DNA of 64,000 bases from JBEEPE01 sp964489645 (GCA_964489645.1 CAZAZT010000001.1:31815-95814); one strand, 5' to 3'; shown: positions 16,517-25,510, counted from the first letter of the stretch. Numbers and translations: made by a program. The notes: a model not told the origin generated them from the sequence alone.

Positions 16517-17539
16517 GTGAGAATTTCGATGATGGTGACGCGACGTTCGATGAGTGGGGAGTTGGGGGTGGGGGTGAGGCGACTTGCAGCGGATCTTGTT
16601 CGGCGTGGGCACTCATCCGAGGTTGTTCCTCTCGATCTGCCGAGGGGCGCTGGATGCGGTGGGCTTGGGAGGGGAAAATCCGAGGAAAGGCTGGATGAGG
16701 TCCGGCATTTCCATTTGGAGTCGAGGCTCCAGATGTTGCGATGGTTTCATCGGATGGGGCGGTTTCGTGGCCCTGTGGTTTTGACATTTCACGAGCCGGA
16801 ACGGCTAGAGGATCGCGGAGTGAGTATCCGTTCAGATTTCCTCAGTGGCTGGGTGGATCGGTGGGTTTCTACATGGCCAAATCATGTGCCGAGGAGGTTG
16901 GCACTGACTGCTTCTCATCCTTGGGGGAGCTACTGGTTCTCGCCTCGTCGGGGTATCACATCGCCGATGTTGGAGAGGCCGAATGGGGAGGTTGGACCGC
17001 GCCGAAGATGCGCGAAGGCTTCTTGTCCAAGCGGACGGGATGTCATTCTCCTCGTGGGGATGAACGGGGGACTCTGGGCGGGGTGGATCCGTCGTTTTGA
17101 ATGGGATCTGCGGCGCCGGCTTCCGGATTCGCGGGTCTTGGTGATCGAGTCGGATTGGTATGGTGATGGGTTTGACGTGGGATCGGAGTGGAAACGGATC
17201 CCGAAGGATGTGATCTTGGGTTTGATGCGACGTGCTCGGGTGCTGTGTTGTGTGGGGTGGGGGCATGGGTCAGCAGAGCCGTTTCGGGATGCGGCTTCGG
17301 TGGGATTGCCGGTGGTTGCGGAGCATTGTCCGGTCGCGCGGCATTGGTTGCGAGAGGGTACTGCGGGGCTACTGGTCGAGAGGGAGAGGGTAGCCGAGAT
17401 GGCGATCCGGTTGTGTACTGACGATGGGATGTGGCGACACCTTTCTGAGGAATCACGGCGGGTCCATTGGAGTGGTTTGCGGTGGTGTGCAGCGAGGTGG
17501 TTCGAGCGCATGTATCGATGCCTTCTGAAGCGGACGTGA
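16517..17539 (+). CDS. Glycosyltransferase, GT-B fold, family 4-like
   Basis: The 340-residue protein looks like a divergent GT4-type glycosyltransferase. The N-terminal domain opens 'RISMMVTRRSMSGELGVGVRRLAADLVRRGH', the usual strand-glycine-helix start. 'GPVVLTFHEPE' follows, and the C-terminal domain has 'RDVILLVGMNGGLWAGW' and 'SAEPFRDAASVGLPVVAEHCPVARHWLREGTAGLLVE', corresponding to the nucleotide-sugar binding E-x7-E region with some changes. It would transfer a sugar from an activated donor to an unknown acceptor at the membrane or in the cytoplasm. The GTG start is set by the strong ribosome site just upstream. It stands alone, 118 bases before a TolC-type gene. Confidence 0.75.
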   Translation: MRISMMVTRRSMSGELGVGVRRLAADLVRRGHSSEVVPLDLPRGAGCGGLGRGKSEERLDEVRHFHLESRLQMLRWFHRMGRFRGPVVLTFHEPERLEDRGVSIRSDFLSGWVDRWVSTWPNHVPRRLALTASHPWGSYWFSPRRGITSPMLERPNGEVGPRRRCAKASCPSGRDVILLVGMNGGLWAGWIRRFEWDLRRRLPDSRVLVIESDWYGDGFDVGSEWKRIPKDVILGLMRRARVLCCVGWGHGSAEPFRDAASVGLPVVAEHCPVARHWLREGTAGLLVERERVAEMAIRLCTDDGMWRHLSEESRRVHWSGLRWCAARWFERMYRCLLKRT

Positions 17540-17657
17540 TCTTTCCTTCCCGCGATCATCAACCCCTTCCAAGTGTTCAAACTTTTGAGGCAACAGGATC
17601 TGTCTCTGTTGGATTTCGTTTGCTTGGAATCCGGCGGAAAACCATTTAAATTACGGG

Positions 17658-19208
17658 ATGATTTGCAGCGTGGAGAACAAACGGAGGCGAGGGTTTCGGT
17701 CGGTGATGTTTCTGACTGCATGGATTGGTGCCGGCGTGGTCTGGGGGGACACGGTGGTGACGAAGGGCGTGCCTGTCCGGACGGATTTTGGTCCTGTCCC
17801 GGCGATCATGAAAGTGGATGGAGATCTCAGTTTGGAAAAAGCGGTGGAGATTGCGTTGAGGCAGAATCCGGATGTTGCGCGAGCGTTGAAAGAAATCCAG
17901 CGGACGCAGGGTCAAATCGTTGAGGCGCGTGCAGATGCATTGCCTCGCGTGGCGATGACAGCCAGTTTCGACTACACAGATCCGGACTTGCGATATTCGT
18001 CCCTTGCGCCTGGACAGAGTGTTTTGGGTAACTTGAACAAAGCGAGCAACAGCCTGATCCATTTCCAGAACAAGCAGTGGCGCGTGGAGTTGGGGGTGCG
18101 TCAGAATGTGTACTCGGGGGGACGAATCACCGCGCAGCGCGAGGTTGCGAGGATCGCTCGTGATGAGGCGTATTATGCCCTTCGGGCTACTATTGATCGG
18201 ACGATCTCGGCCGTTCGTGTCATGTACTCGCGGGTATTGGCTGCTCGGGCGATGGTTGATGTTTCCGAGGAGGCCGTGCGTCTTGCGGACGAGCAGTTAT
18301 CGAATGCGACGAGTCGGTTCAATGCGGGGACGGTGCCTCGTTTCAACGTTCTTCGTGCGGAGGTTGAAGTGGCGAACGTGAAGCCTGCTTTGATCCGTGC
18401 GAAGAATGAGTATCTGATTCTCAGGCTGGAATTGGCCAAGTTGCTCGGTCTGACTCCGTCGATGGATGGGGGGGCTTTGCTACGTTGCAGTGGCGCGTTG
18501 CCCGATGCGTCGCGTGTGCCAGACCTCGCGTCTGCGGTGCAGTTAGCACGGGCGCGCCGTCCGGATTTGAAGCAGCAGCGTGAACGGATTTTATCGGAGA
18601 AGGAGAATATCAAAGTGGCGCTTGCGGGGAAAAAGCCGACGGTGGAAGTGAATGGCGGATTGAGGATGCAGCGGGATGTTTGGGATATCGACACGGAGAT
18701 TCACGGGTGGTTTTTTGGGGTGACAGGTCAATGGAACCTTTTTGATGGGATGTTGTCTGATGGGCGTGCGGCTCAGGCGCGGGCTCGGATGGACAGCGCT
18801 CGGATTGCTTACGACGACCTTGTGCGTCAGGCGGAGTTGGAGGTTCAAAAGGCGTATGCTGATATGCAGCAGGCTCGGGAAACGGTGACGTCCCAGAGGA
18901 AGAATGTGGAGCAGGCGTTGGAGGCGCTTCGGCTCGCGAAGGAGCGTTTGTCGGCGGGGGCTGGGACGCAGTTAGAGGTTTTGGATGCGCAGGTGGCTTT
19001 GACGCGGGCTCGTACGAACGAGTTGCAGGGGCGGAGTGATTTTGCTCGGGCGCAGGCAGAGTTCGATCGTGCGACGGCGGCAGACACGGTGTTCGATGAT
19101 GGGTTCAAGGATCCGCTTGCGGTTTTGGAGAAGAAGGTAACGACGGCTCATGTGCCGATGCGGTCTGAGGTGCCGAAGCCGGCGCCGGTCCCGGACAGTC
19201 CCAAGTAG
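17658..19208 (+). CDS. TolC family outer-membrane efflux protein
   Basis: TolC-type proteins form trimeric channels across the outer membrane and periplasm. The 516-residue protein has a basic N-terminus and signal peptide (about 1-31), then two OEP repeats, each with the long alpha-hairpin pattern: 'LSLEKAVEIALRQNPDVARALKEIQRTQGQIVEARADALPRV' and, in the second half, 'YADMQQARETVTSQRKNVEQALEALRLAKERLSAGAGTQLEVLDAQVALTRARTNELQ'. No inner-membrane pump or periplasmic adaptor gene lies nearby, so the partner and substrate are unknown. The C-terminal tail is Pro-rich. A YfiH-family gene follows after about 30 bases. Confidence 0.9.
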   Translation: MICSVENKRRRGFRSVMFLTAWIGAGVVWGDTVVTKGVPVRTDFGPVPAIMKVDGDLSLEKAVEIALRQNPDVARALKEIQRTQGQIVEARADALPRVAMTASFDYTDPDLRYSSLAPGQSVLGNLNKASNSLIHFQNKQWRVELGVRQNVYSGGRITAQREVARIARDEAYYALRATIDRTISAVRVMYSRVLAARAMVDVSEEAVRLADEQLSNATSRFNAGTVPRFNVLRAEVEVANVKPALIRAKNEYLILRLELAKLLGLTPSMDGGALLRCSGALPDASRVPDLASAVQLARARRPDLKQQRERILSEKENIKVALAGKKPTVEVNGGLRMQRDVWDIDTEIHGWFFGVTGQWNLFDGMLSDGRAAQARARMDSARIAYDDLVRQAELEVQKAYADMQQARETVTSQRKNVEQALEALRLAKERLSAGAGTQLEVLDAQVALTRARTNELQGRSDFARAQAEFDRATAADTVFDDGFKDPLAVLEKKVTTAHVPMRSEVPKPAPVPDSPK

Positions 19209-19238
19209 GGATGGGTTTCCGTTTTGCACGAGGTTCCG

Positions 19239-19937
19239 ATGGATTTGCACAACGCGCGATGGGAGGAGGATGGGGTGGCTGGGATGGAGCGGTGCCGAGA
19301 GTTTGCTACATCGGCGTTTGGGGTTTCGCATGGTTTTATTCCGCGGGTGGCCGCGGTGGATGTGGCTGGGGTTGAGAGGGAGGAGGCCATCCGGACATTG
19401 GAGCCGCACCACGGGCGGTTGCTTGCAACGGACGGTCATTCGGGCAAGGAGCTGATCCGTTGCGAACAGGTGCATGGGAATCGGGTTGCAACGGTGCGCG
19501 GTGGATTTGGTGATGGGGGGGACTTTCACCAGGGAGCGGATGGATTGGTGACGGATGATCCGAGGCTGGTTCTGGGGATTTACGTTGCCGACTGTTGTGC
19601 GGTCTATTTGGCGGATCCTTACGCACGTGTGGTTGCACTGTGTCACTCGGGACGGAAGGGGACGGAGATGGGAATCGTGGTGGAGGCGATTGCCTTGATG
19701 CGGAACGCCTTTGGCTGCAGGATTTACAATCTGGTGGCGGCGTTAAGTCCGTGTATCCGGCCGCCGCACTATGAGGTGGATTTTGCGGCAGAGATCCGGC
19801 GTCAGCTGTCCGCTTCTGGAGTGCCGTACATCTTCGATCCAGGGGTTTGCACGGCGGCGAGGGCGTCTCGATATTATTCTTATCGGATGGAGAAAGGAAA
19901 GACGGGCAGGATGCTGTCCTTCATCGGATTGGCCTGA
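19239..19937 (+). CDS. pgeF: YfiH/PgeF family multicopper-type protein (polyphenol oxidase fold)
   Basis: This family (CNF1/YfiH fold) includes PgeF, which removes wrongly incorporated residues from peptidoglycan precursors, and members with purine nucleoside phosphorylase or laccase activity. The 232-residue protein has all family marks: 'RCEQVHGNRV', 'GADGLVTDD', 'ADCCAVYLADP' with the metal-site cysteine, 'CHSGRKGT' with the metal-site histidine, 'SPCIRPPHYEVD' and the C-terminal 'SYRMEKGKTGRMLSFIGL'. The ATG at 19239 has GAGG about 5 bases upstream; a TTG at 19224 in the same frame is an alternative. Which activity applies cannot be told from sequence. Confidence 0.85.
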   Translation: MDLHNARWEEDGVAGMERCREFATSAFGVSHGFIPRVAAVDVAGVEREEAIRTLEPHHGRLLATDGHSGKELIRCEQVHGNRVATVRGGFGDGGDFHQGADGLVTDDPRLVLGIYVADCCAVYLADPYARVVALCHSGRKGTEMGIVVEAIALMRNAFGCRIYNLVAALSPCIRPPHYEVDFAAEIRRQLSASGVPYIFDPGVCTAARASRYYSYRMEKGKTGRMLSFIGLA

Positions 19938-19957
19938 CGAAGCAGATTCGCAGTCCC

Positions 19958-20458
19958 TTACGGTTTTTGATCCACGGTTTTTTGTGGTTCGCTGGATCGA
20001 TCGGGATTGGCCAGTTTGTTGAACTCGACGGTGAGTGCGTTGAGTTTTTTCGCAACCGCATCGCGTTCTGCAGCGAGGCTGCGGATGGTGTCGTTGGCAG
20101 ATGCGATGGAGGTGTTGGCTTTCGTGAGGGCATCCTGCTGCTCTTTGAGAACGGCGTTCTGTTTCTGGATGCTCTCTTTCATCTTCTGAGCGGCCTCGAG
20201 CAGTTCGTCGTGCTGAGTTTTCGCAACGGATCCGGCGCGGAGCTCGGTCAGGGAACCGGTGAGGCGCAGGATTTCTGCGTCGGCGGCTTTGGCGCGGGTG
20301 GTTGATTCTTCGAGTTCTTTGCGTGTGGAGGTGATTTCTGCCTGTTGGCGGCGTGTGAGGTCTCGAAAATCGTCTTCCCGTTTCCATTGCCATCCGCAGA
20401 GGCCACAGAGGCCGAGGAGCAGCAGAAGGAGGATGGAAAGTGGTACGGGACGGGTCAT
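19958..20458 (-). CDS. Membrane-anchored coiled-coil protein
   Basis: The 166-residue protein is not recognised. One N-terminal membrane helix (about 6-24, very Leu/Gly-rich) is followed by about 120 residues of continuous heptad-like coiled coil (for example 'RKELEESTTRAKAADAEILRL' and 'AAERDAVAKKLNALTVEFNKL') and a short polar tail. It is the last gene of the tonB-exbB-exbD group, its ATG overlapping the exbD stop. It may link or space the ExbBD/TonB complex in the periplasm, but this is inferred from position only. Confidence 0.75.
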   Translation of the reverse strand: MTRPVPLSILLLLLLGLCGLCGWQWKREDDFRDLTRRQQAEITSTRKELEESTTRAKAADAEILRLTGSLTELRAGSVAKTQHDELLEAAQKMKESIQKQNAVLKEQQDALTKANTSIASANDTIRSLAAERDAVAKKLNALTVEFNKLANPDRSSEPQKTVDQKP

Positions 20459-20871
20459 TGGGGGTCAGCGGGTTTGACGTTGAATCCGATCTTGGTGACG
20501 CCGCAGCGGCGGATGTAGTCGAGCACGGCGATCATCGCCCCGTGCGGGGTGGCGGCATCGCCGCTGAGATAGACGGGGAGATCTTTGTTGAGGGCGAGTT
20601 TTTCTTTGAGGAGCTTCTCCAGTTGATCGAGCGAGACCGGTTGTTTTTCGAAGAAGACCTGTCCGGCGGCGTTGACGGCGAGGCTGAGAGAATCGGGTTT
20701 CAAGTTGGTTTGCGCGGAGGTGGCCGACGGGAGATTGACGCCGACGGTGCGCTGTTTGGTCATGGTGAGGCTGACCATCATGAAGCTTGCGAGGAGGAAG
20801 AACATGATATCGATGAGAGGCACGATCTCGAGCCGAGCCTTCTTTTGAGCGAGGGGGGAGACGAGCTTCAT
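20455..20871 (-). CDS. exbD: ExbD/TolR family biopolymer transport protein
   Basis: ExbD works with ExbB to pass proton-motive force to TonB. The 138-residue protein has one membrane helix at about 17-40 with the channel aspartate in 'IVPLIDIMFFLLASFMMVSL'. The periplasmic domain ends 'DLPVYLSGDAATPHGAMIAVLDYIRRCGVTKIGFNVKP', typical of ExbD/TolR. The start at 20871 overlaps the exbB stop (ATGA); the longer frame upstream lies inside exbB and is not used. Partners are the adjacent exbB and tonB. Confidence 0.93.
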   Translation of the reverse strand: MKLVSPLAQKKARLEIVPLIDIMFFLLASFMMVSLTMTKQRTVGVNLPSATSAQTNLKPDSLSLAVNAAGQVFFEKQPVSLDQLEKLLKEKLALNKDLPVYLSGDAATPHGAMIAVLDYIRRCGVTKIGFNVKPADPQ

Positions 20872-21497
20872 TTCTTCTGGGCGGTGAAGACTTCGACGTT
20901 GTTCGCGGCGGTCTCGATATCGTGTTGAAGAGAGGCCACTTTTGAGTGGAACCAGTTGTAGGGGATCAGGGTGATGATGGCGATGCCGAGTCCGAAAGCA
21001 GTGGCGATGAGGGCTTCGCCGATGCCGCCGGTTACTTTTTCTACGGCGAGTTCGGATCCACCGATACTCGAGAAACTTCCCATGATCCCGGTGACTGTTC
21101 CGAGCAGTCCGAGAAGAGGGGCTAGGGTGATGATGGTGTCCATTGCGGTGAGGAACCGTCCTGCGCGTTTGATTTCCACGCCTGCGGCGGCTTGGAGTGC
21201 GCCTTGGAGGCTTGCATGGCGATGGGTGATGCCGGCACTGATCACGCGGAGAACGGGGTCTTCCGCATTTTCGCAGAGTTTGAGGGCATCGGAGACGTTC
21301 CCGCCTTCGAGAGCGGAAAGGACGGAATCGAGGAGATGGGCATTGCGGTGGCGCGCGAGCTGGAGCCACCACCATGTGCGTTCGACAACGATGGCGACGG
21401 CGAAGAGGGTGACGACGGCGATGGGCCACATGATGGGGCCGCCTTTGAGGAAGAGTTCGACGAGGGCGTTGGCAACGGGAGGCATGGGAGAGGTCAT
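20868..21497 (-). CDS. exbB: ExbB/TolQ/MotA family proton channel protein
   Basis: ExbB is the multi-helix partner of ExbD in the TonB energising complex. The 209-residue protein has three membrane segments: 'LKGGPIMWPIAVVTLFAVAIVVERTWWW' at the N-terminus and two at about 115-190, including 'ITLAPLLGLLGTVTGIMGSF' and 'GIGEALIATAFGLGIAIITLIPYNW'. These last two are the MotA/TolQ/ExbB signature. It is coupled by 4-base overlaps to tonB upstream and exbD downstream. Confidence 0.94.
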   Translation of the reverse strand: MTSPMPPVANALVELFLKGGPIMWPIAVVTLFAVAIVVERTWWWLQLARHRNAHLLDSVLSALEGGNVSDALKLCENAEDPVLRVISAGITHRHASLQGALQAAAGVEIKRAGRFLTAMDTIITLAPLLGLLGTVTGIMGSFSSIGGSELAVEKVTGGIGEALIATAFGLGIAIITLIPYNWFHSKVASLQHDIETAANNVEVFTAQKK

Positions 21498-22288
21498 TTG
21501 AGGACGAACTTGATGGGAACGATGAAGATGCGGGTTTCGCCGGAGGGCCAGCGCCAGTTGCGGCGGATATGGTCCCGTGCGGCGGTGTCGAGGATGGTGT
21601 GGCCGCTGGACGAGTCGATGGCGACGGCGGTGGGGACTCCGCTTGCCTCGACGGTTACGAGAAGTTTGACCGTTCCTTCAAGGCGGGCTGAGCGTGCGGA
21701 GGACGGGTATCCTGGGGCGGGGAACCTGCCGCCACCCCCGCCGGAGAAGAGAACGGGGGAGGGGGTGTTTGAGGGCGGACCGTTGGAGCGCGAGGGCGTG
21801 GTGGATTGCGAGGTTTTCGGAGAGGATTGCGGAGTGGTGGGAGCGGGTTTTGGGCGCGGCGTTTCTGGCGGTGGAGTTGGGGTGGGGGAGGGAGGTTTTG
21901 GGCGTTCGACAATCGGTTCGATTGGACGGAGTTCCACCATTTCGGGGGGCTGGAGTGGAGGGGTGATGTCTGGGAGTGCTGGGATTTCGATGTCGGCGAC
22001 GGCAGGTTGTTGGGGCGGTGACGGCTCGTCCGAGGTTTGTGGGTCGGCTGGTGGCGGGGCGAACTCTTGTTCGATGAGAATGCGTTCGCCGGGGGGGAGG
22101 TCACCGGATCCGAGAGAGACCGGAGGCGTCAACGGGGTGAGGGACCCAGATGTTCCGATTGCGAGAAAGAGCGCCGCAATTCCGGAGACCCAAGCTGAGG
22201 CGAGGGCTGCAAAGGAATCGTGGACGGGCCGGATCATTGGGGACGCTAGGGGAACGCAGGCGGGGCCAAAAGACAAGGCTCCCAGCAT
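21494..22288 (-). CDS. tonB: TonB-like energy transducer
   Basis: TonB spans the periplasm and passes energy to outer-membrane receptors. The 264-residue protein has an N-terminal membrane segment (about 25-48), a long Pro-rich periplasmic region (about 65-170, with repeated PP, PKP and PTP) and a C-terminal TonB domain with 'YPSSARSARLEGTVKLLVTVEASG' and 'ILDTAARDHIRRNWRWPSG', the family's key region. The start at 22288 is taken; an internal ATG at residue 18 (MIRPVHDSF) would remove 17 residues ahead of the membrane segment. The gene lies 36 bases after a TonB-dependent receptor gene on the same strand, so receptor and energiser are probably co-transcribed. Confidence 0.88.
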   Translation of the reverse strand: MLGALSFGPACVPLASPMIRPVHDSFAALASAWVSGIAALFLAIGTSGSLTPLTPPVSLGSGDLPPGERILIEQEFAPPPADPQTSDEPSPPQQPAVADIEIPALPDITPPLQPPEMVELRPIEPIVERPKPPSPTPTPPPETPRPKPAPTTPQSSPKTSQSTTPSRSNGPPSNTPSPVLFSGGGGGRFPAPGYPSSARSARLEGTVKLLVTVEASGVPTAVAIDSSSGHTILDTAARDHIRRNWRWPSGETRIFIVPIKFVLK

Positions 22289-22324
22289 TCCCGCGGAAAC
22301 GGTTGGGAGCTTTGGAAAGTGCCT

Positions 22325-24508
22325 CTAGAACTGGACCGAGAAGCCGGCGTAGACATTCCGGCCATAGCTTGGATCGATGCCTGCCGAGGTGATACGGGAG
22401 TAATATTGCTTATCGAAGACGTTGTTCACTCCGGCCATCACAGACACCCGTTTGGTGACGGGGATTTCCGTTGTGAGATCCCATGTGACGAAGGAAGGGA
22501 TTTCTCGGTCGACGGCTGCATCATCGGCCGCGTTGTGCTTGGCCATGAGGGTGCCTAGGAACGAGATCTTGGCTTTTTGGAAACCGTAGATGAGACCGGT
22601 TCGGATCATGTATTTTGGGGCGAAGGCTGGGGTTTTTCCGTCATTGGCGCCCCCGTACAGTTGGGCCTCAAGCAGAGTGACGCTGGTGTAGAGATTCAGG
22701 TTTCCGAGTTTCTCATTGAGGTTGTGCCCTGTGATCTGGCCTGCGATCCCGATGAGGTCCACTTGCGTGGATGCATCCCAACCGTAGTTGATGCTGCGAC
22801 CAACGCTGGTGAGTTGGTTCTTTGTGACACCGAAGCGATTATCGAGGTCGACCACGAAAAAGCTTGTGTCGTAGATGAGCCATGGGAGCGGACGTCCGCG
22901 ACTGCCGATCTCATAACTCCACCCGATACACGGCGACGCGTCGGTCTTGGTCGTGCCGGGCGCCGCGACGATGGATTGTGAGAAAATGGTGGGTCGATAG
23001 CTTTGGGAGACGTTGATGTAGATTTGCTGTTGGCGCGGGAGTTCGTACGCGATGCCGAGCCCGAGGAGGGGCTGATGATCGGTCTTGGTGACTTGGGTTT
23101 TGCCGATGGTCCCCGTGCCTGTCGCCTTGCCGTCTGCGTCTAAGTCGCGTTGCCATTTGTCCGAATCCACCGTTTGGCGGATGCGTTCGAATCGGATGCC
23201 GGGGGTGATGCTGAGGTCTCCCCATGTGAACTTGTTCTCGGCAAACACGGATGCGTACGTGACGTTCCGATCTGTATCTTCGGTATCGAAGGTTGTTGAG
23301 CCATTCAAGATGCCTGCGAGGGCTGTTGCCGTTTGTCCTTCGCGGTCCTGACGAGGTGAGTGGAGCCGATAGATTTGGAATCCTCCGGTAAGTGTATGGG
23401 TTCCTCCGAGGGATTCCCAGTCATGTCGAATGCGGGGTTCGAAGCCGGCACTGTAGAACTTCTGGTGCTCGATTTTGTTGTATGCAAAAAATCCAGCAAC
23501 TTTTGGATCGGGGTTGTTTTCCGGTTTGATGCCGAAGCCGCCGCCCTGCTGCCTCCAGCTTTGTCGATCCATGTAGGCGAACCATGTTTTTACCGACAGG
23601 TCGGTACCGGTTTGGACGTGGTGCTGGAGGTCGGCGGAGATGGCGTAGCGCGACAGCGCGAAGCGGTCGTTGGGGCGACTGATCTGGTTCGGATTTTTTT
23701 TCCAATCAGCGAGAGACAGGCCTCCAGGTTCGCCATGGGTTTCGTCGTAGAGGTCGAGCGAGAGGACGATACGCGTGTCTTTGGAGAAGGCTTGGGCAAG
23801 TTTGATGAGGCCACCGTCCAGTCGGTATTGGCTATTGGCGTCGCGGAATCCGTCGGACTGGCGGTGGTTGTAGTAACCGTAGTAGCCGGTGTTGCCTGAT
23901 GTGCCGGAGAAGCTGGTGTAGTTGGAGTAGAATCCGAAGGATCCGAAGATGTTTTGTGTGCGGAAAGCGGCTGGACGGTCGGCGACCGGCATGTGCGTGA
24001 CGTAGTTGAGGACTCCGGCTGGTTGGGAGCCGTACATCAGGCCCCCGCCGCCGCGGATGAACTCGATGCGATCGACCACATCGAGGGGAGGGGTGTAGTA
24101 GGCCTCTGGATAGCCGAATGGGTCGCAGTGGATGGGGATGCCATCCTTGAGGACTTGGAGGAACTGGGCGCGGTCTGGGGTGCCGATTCCGCGAAATCCG
24201 AGGCTGACCAACGGAGTGGTCTCTTCGGAGTAGAGGAGACCGGGGGTCATGGCGAGGGCTTGGCGGTAGTTGTTCGCTTGGACCTTGGGAAGGGCGTCGA
24301 GATCGATGACGGTTGCTCTTTTACCGGCGAAGATCTTTTGCCCCTCCACGGCATCGGGGAAAGGGTTCTGGATGATGCCATCATCTTCGGACTCTCCGTA
24401 GACCGTGAGGGTTTCGAGGGTTTTCACGGGCTCGGACTGTCCATGCAAACTGCTGGGTATAAGCGTGATGCAGACTGCGATGGCGGGGATTAGCGGAGGA
24501 CGGTTCAT
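22325..24508 (-). CDS. TonB-dependent outer-membrane receptor, FecA-like
   Basis: The 727-residue protein is an outer-membrane siderophore/iron-chelate type receptor. It has a signal peptide (about 1-23), a TonB box-like 'LETLTVYGE' (about 30-38), a plug domain with 'NNYRQALAMTPGLL', 'GFRGIGTPDRAQFLQVLKDGIP' and 'VVDRIEFIRGGGGLMYGSQPAGVLNYVTH', then a 22-strand barrel ending in the aromatic residue of 'RNVYAGFSVQF'. The overall pattern is like Fe(III) dicitrate receptor FecA and relatives, but no FecIR regulators are seen and the ligand is unknown. It heads the tonB-exbB-exbD operon. An inverted repeat 24 bases upstream of its start is a candidate operator. Confidence 0.92.
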   Translation of the reverse strand: MNRPPLIPAIAVCITLIPSSLHGQSEPVKTLETLTVYGESEDDGIIQNPFPDAVEGQKIFAGKRATVIDLDALPKVQANNYRQALAMTPGLLYSEETTPLVSLGFRGIGTPDRAQFLQVLKDGIPIHCDPFGYPEAYYTPPLDVVDRIEFIRGGGGLMYGSQPAGVLNYVTHMPVADRPAAFRTQNIFGSFGFYSNYTSFSGTSGNTGYYGYYNHRQSDGFRDANSQYRLDGGLIKLAQAFSKDTRIVLSLDLYDETHGEPGGLSLADWKKNPNQISRPNDRFALSRYAISADLQHHVQTGTDLSVKTWFAYMDRQSWRQQGGGFGIKPENNPDPKVAGFFAYNKIEHQKFYSAGFEPRIRHDWESLGGTHTLTGGFQIYRLHSPRQDREGQTATALAGILNGSTTFDTEDTDRNVTYASVFAENKFTWGDLSITPGIRFERIRQTVDSDKWQRDLDADGKATGTGTIGKTQVTKTDHQPLLGLGIAYELPRQQQIYINVSQSYRPTIFSQSIVAAPGTTKTDASPCIGWSYEIGSRGRPLPWLIYDTSFFVVDLDNRFGVTKNQLTSVGRSINYGWDASTQVDLIGIAGQITGHNLNEKLGNLNLYTSVTLLEAQLYGGANDGKTPAFAPKYMIRTGLIYGFQKAKISFLGTLMAKHNAADDAAVDREIPSFVTWDLTTEIPVTKRVSVMAGVNNVFDKQYYSRITSAGIDPSYGRNVYAGFSVQF

Positions 24509-24531
24509 GGCGGATGAGCGAGATGATGGGA

Positions 24532-24548
24532 TTGAGACTCTTTCTCAA
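24532..24548. promoter_or_regulatory. Perfect inverted repeat upstream of the TonB-dependent receptor
   Basis: TTGAGA, five bases, TCTCAA forms a perfect 6+5+6 dyad 24-40 bases before the receptor start codon, within the divergent region shared with the class II aldolase gene. The size suits a dimeric regulator. It does not match the classical Fur 19-base box by eye. A weaker dyad TGCGA-N5-TCGCA lies further up at 24592-24606. A hairpin in the mRNA leader is an alternative reading. Confidence 0.35.
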
Positions 24549-24696
24549 ACACGAAGACTGCACGCTCTCGATTGAGCTCGCAAGTCTTTGTTGCGAATGA
24601 GTCGCAGTTGCAGGGGGGCGGCGTGGTGCGGGCGATGCGGATGGTTGTGCGAACAAAATCCTTCCGCTGCGGTGAACATGACCTCTCAATGGGGGC

Positions 24697-25464
24697 ATGC
24701 GAGATGAGGGCACTGAAGATCAGAGGGTTCTGAGGAGAGAACTGGCTGCGGCTTACCAAGTGTTCGCGATGTTGGGATGGACCCATTTGATCCACACCCA
24801 TATCACCGTGAAGGTTCCAGGCGCTGACCATTTCCTGATCAATCCGTACGGACTGCTTTGGGAGGAGATCACGGCGAGTTCGCTGGTGAAGGTGGACGTT
24901 GACGGGCGTGTCATCGAGCAAGGATCCACGGGGTACGGGATCAATCCGGCGGGTTTCAGGATCCATTCAGCCATCCACACCTCTGAGCGGCGAGCGAGGT
25001 GGGTGATGCATATCCATGTTCCTGAGGTGGTTGCGGTGGCGAGTCTTTCGCAGGGGTTGATCAGAGGGCTATCCACCTATTCGATGGACTTGGGCCCGAT
25101 CGCCTATCACGAGTACGAGCATGCGACCAATGATGAGACGGATGTGTGTGAGCGGTTGGTCAGAGATTTCGGGTCGCAGAGCAAGGTTTTGCTCTTGAGG
25201 AACCACGGTTCGATCACGATCGGGGATACTGTGGCTGAGGCATTTTTCCTGACGTACCAGTTGGTCGAGGCGTGTCGTGTCCAGATCATGACCCTGTCCG
25301 CAAGCGCTGGGGGGTCTGGGCATACGGTTGTGCCAGCGTCTGTCCTCGAAAGGACTTACAGTATCGTCCAGAACCGTTACACGGGCCTCGGGTTCGGTGA
25401 ACTGGAGTGGCGTGCTGCATGTCGCCAGATGGAGGCCGCCCGCGGTCTTCAGCATCGCGACTAG
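24697..25464 (+). CDS. Class II aldolase/adducin family protein
   Basis: This fold includes fuculose-1-phosphate and rhamnulose-1-phosphate aldolases, ribulose-5-phosphate 4-epimerase and related decarboxylases. The 255-residue protein has the typical N-terminal helix 'RRELAAAYQVFAMLGW', then 'HITVKVPGADHFLINPYGLLWEEITASSLVKVD'. The zinc-site HxH is present in 'VMHIHVPE', and 'LLLRNHGSITIGDTVAEAF' carries the third His region. The proteobacterial members with this long C-terminus often have no assigned substrate. The gene is divergent from the TonB-dependent receptor gene and convergent with the DUF1080 gene. Confidence 0.85.
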   Translation: MRDEGTEDQRVLRRELAAAYQVFAMLGWTHLIHTHITVKVPGADHFLINPYGLLWEEITASSLVKVDVDGRVIEQGSTGYGINPAGFRIHSAIHTSERRARWVMHIHVPEVVAVASLSQGLIRGLSTYSMDLGPIAYHEYEHATNDETDVCERLVRDFGSQSKVLLLRNHGSITIGDTVAEAFFLTYQLVEACRVQIMTLSASAGGSGHTVVPASVLERTYSIVQNRYTGLGFGELEWRAACRQMEAARGLQHRD

Positions 25465-25476
25465 TCTGCGCATCGA

Positions 25477-25492
25477 GGCACCTTGAGGTGCC
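25477..25492. terminator. Candidate hairpin between convergent genes
   Basis: GGCACC-TTGA-GGTGCC is a perfect 6-base stem with a 4-base loop in the 46-base space between the class II aldolase gene (plus) and the DUF1080 gene (minus). No T-run follows on either strand, so it is at most a weak or Rho-assisted bidirectional 3'-end element. Confidence 0.35.
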
Positions 25493-25510
25493 GTGGGCGC
25501 TGGGAAAAGT

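Noticed and set aside
20872..21429. N-terminal extension of ExbD into the exbB gene
   Set aside because: It would be translated out of frame inside exbB and is Arg/His-rich; the start at 20871 overlaps the exbB stop and gives a normal ExbD.
21192..22328. Plus-strand frame of 378 codons opposite tonB and exbB
   Set aside because: Both minus-strand genes are clear family members in an ATGA-coupled operon; the opposite frame is Gly/Arg-rich with no recognisable domain.
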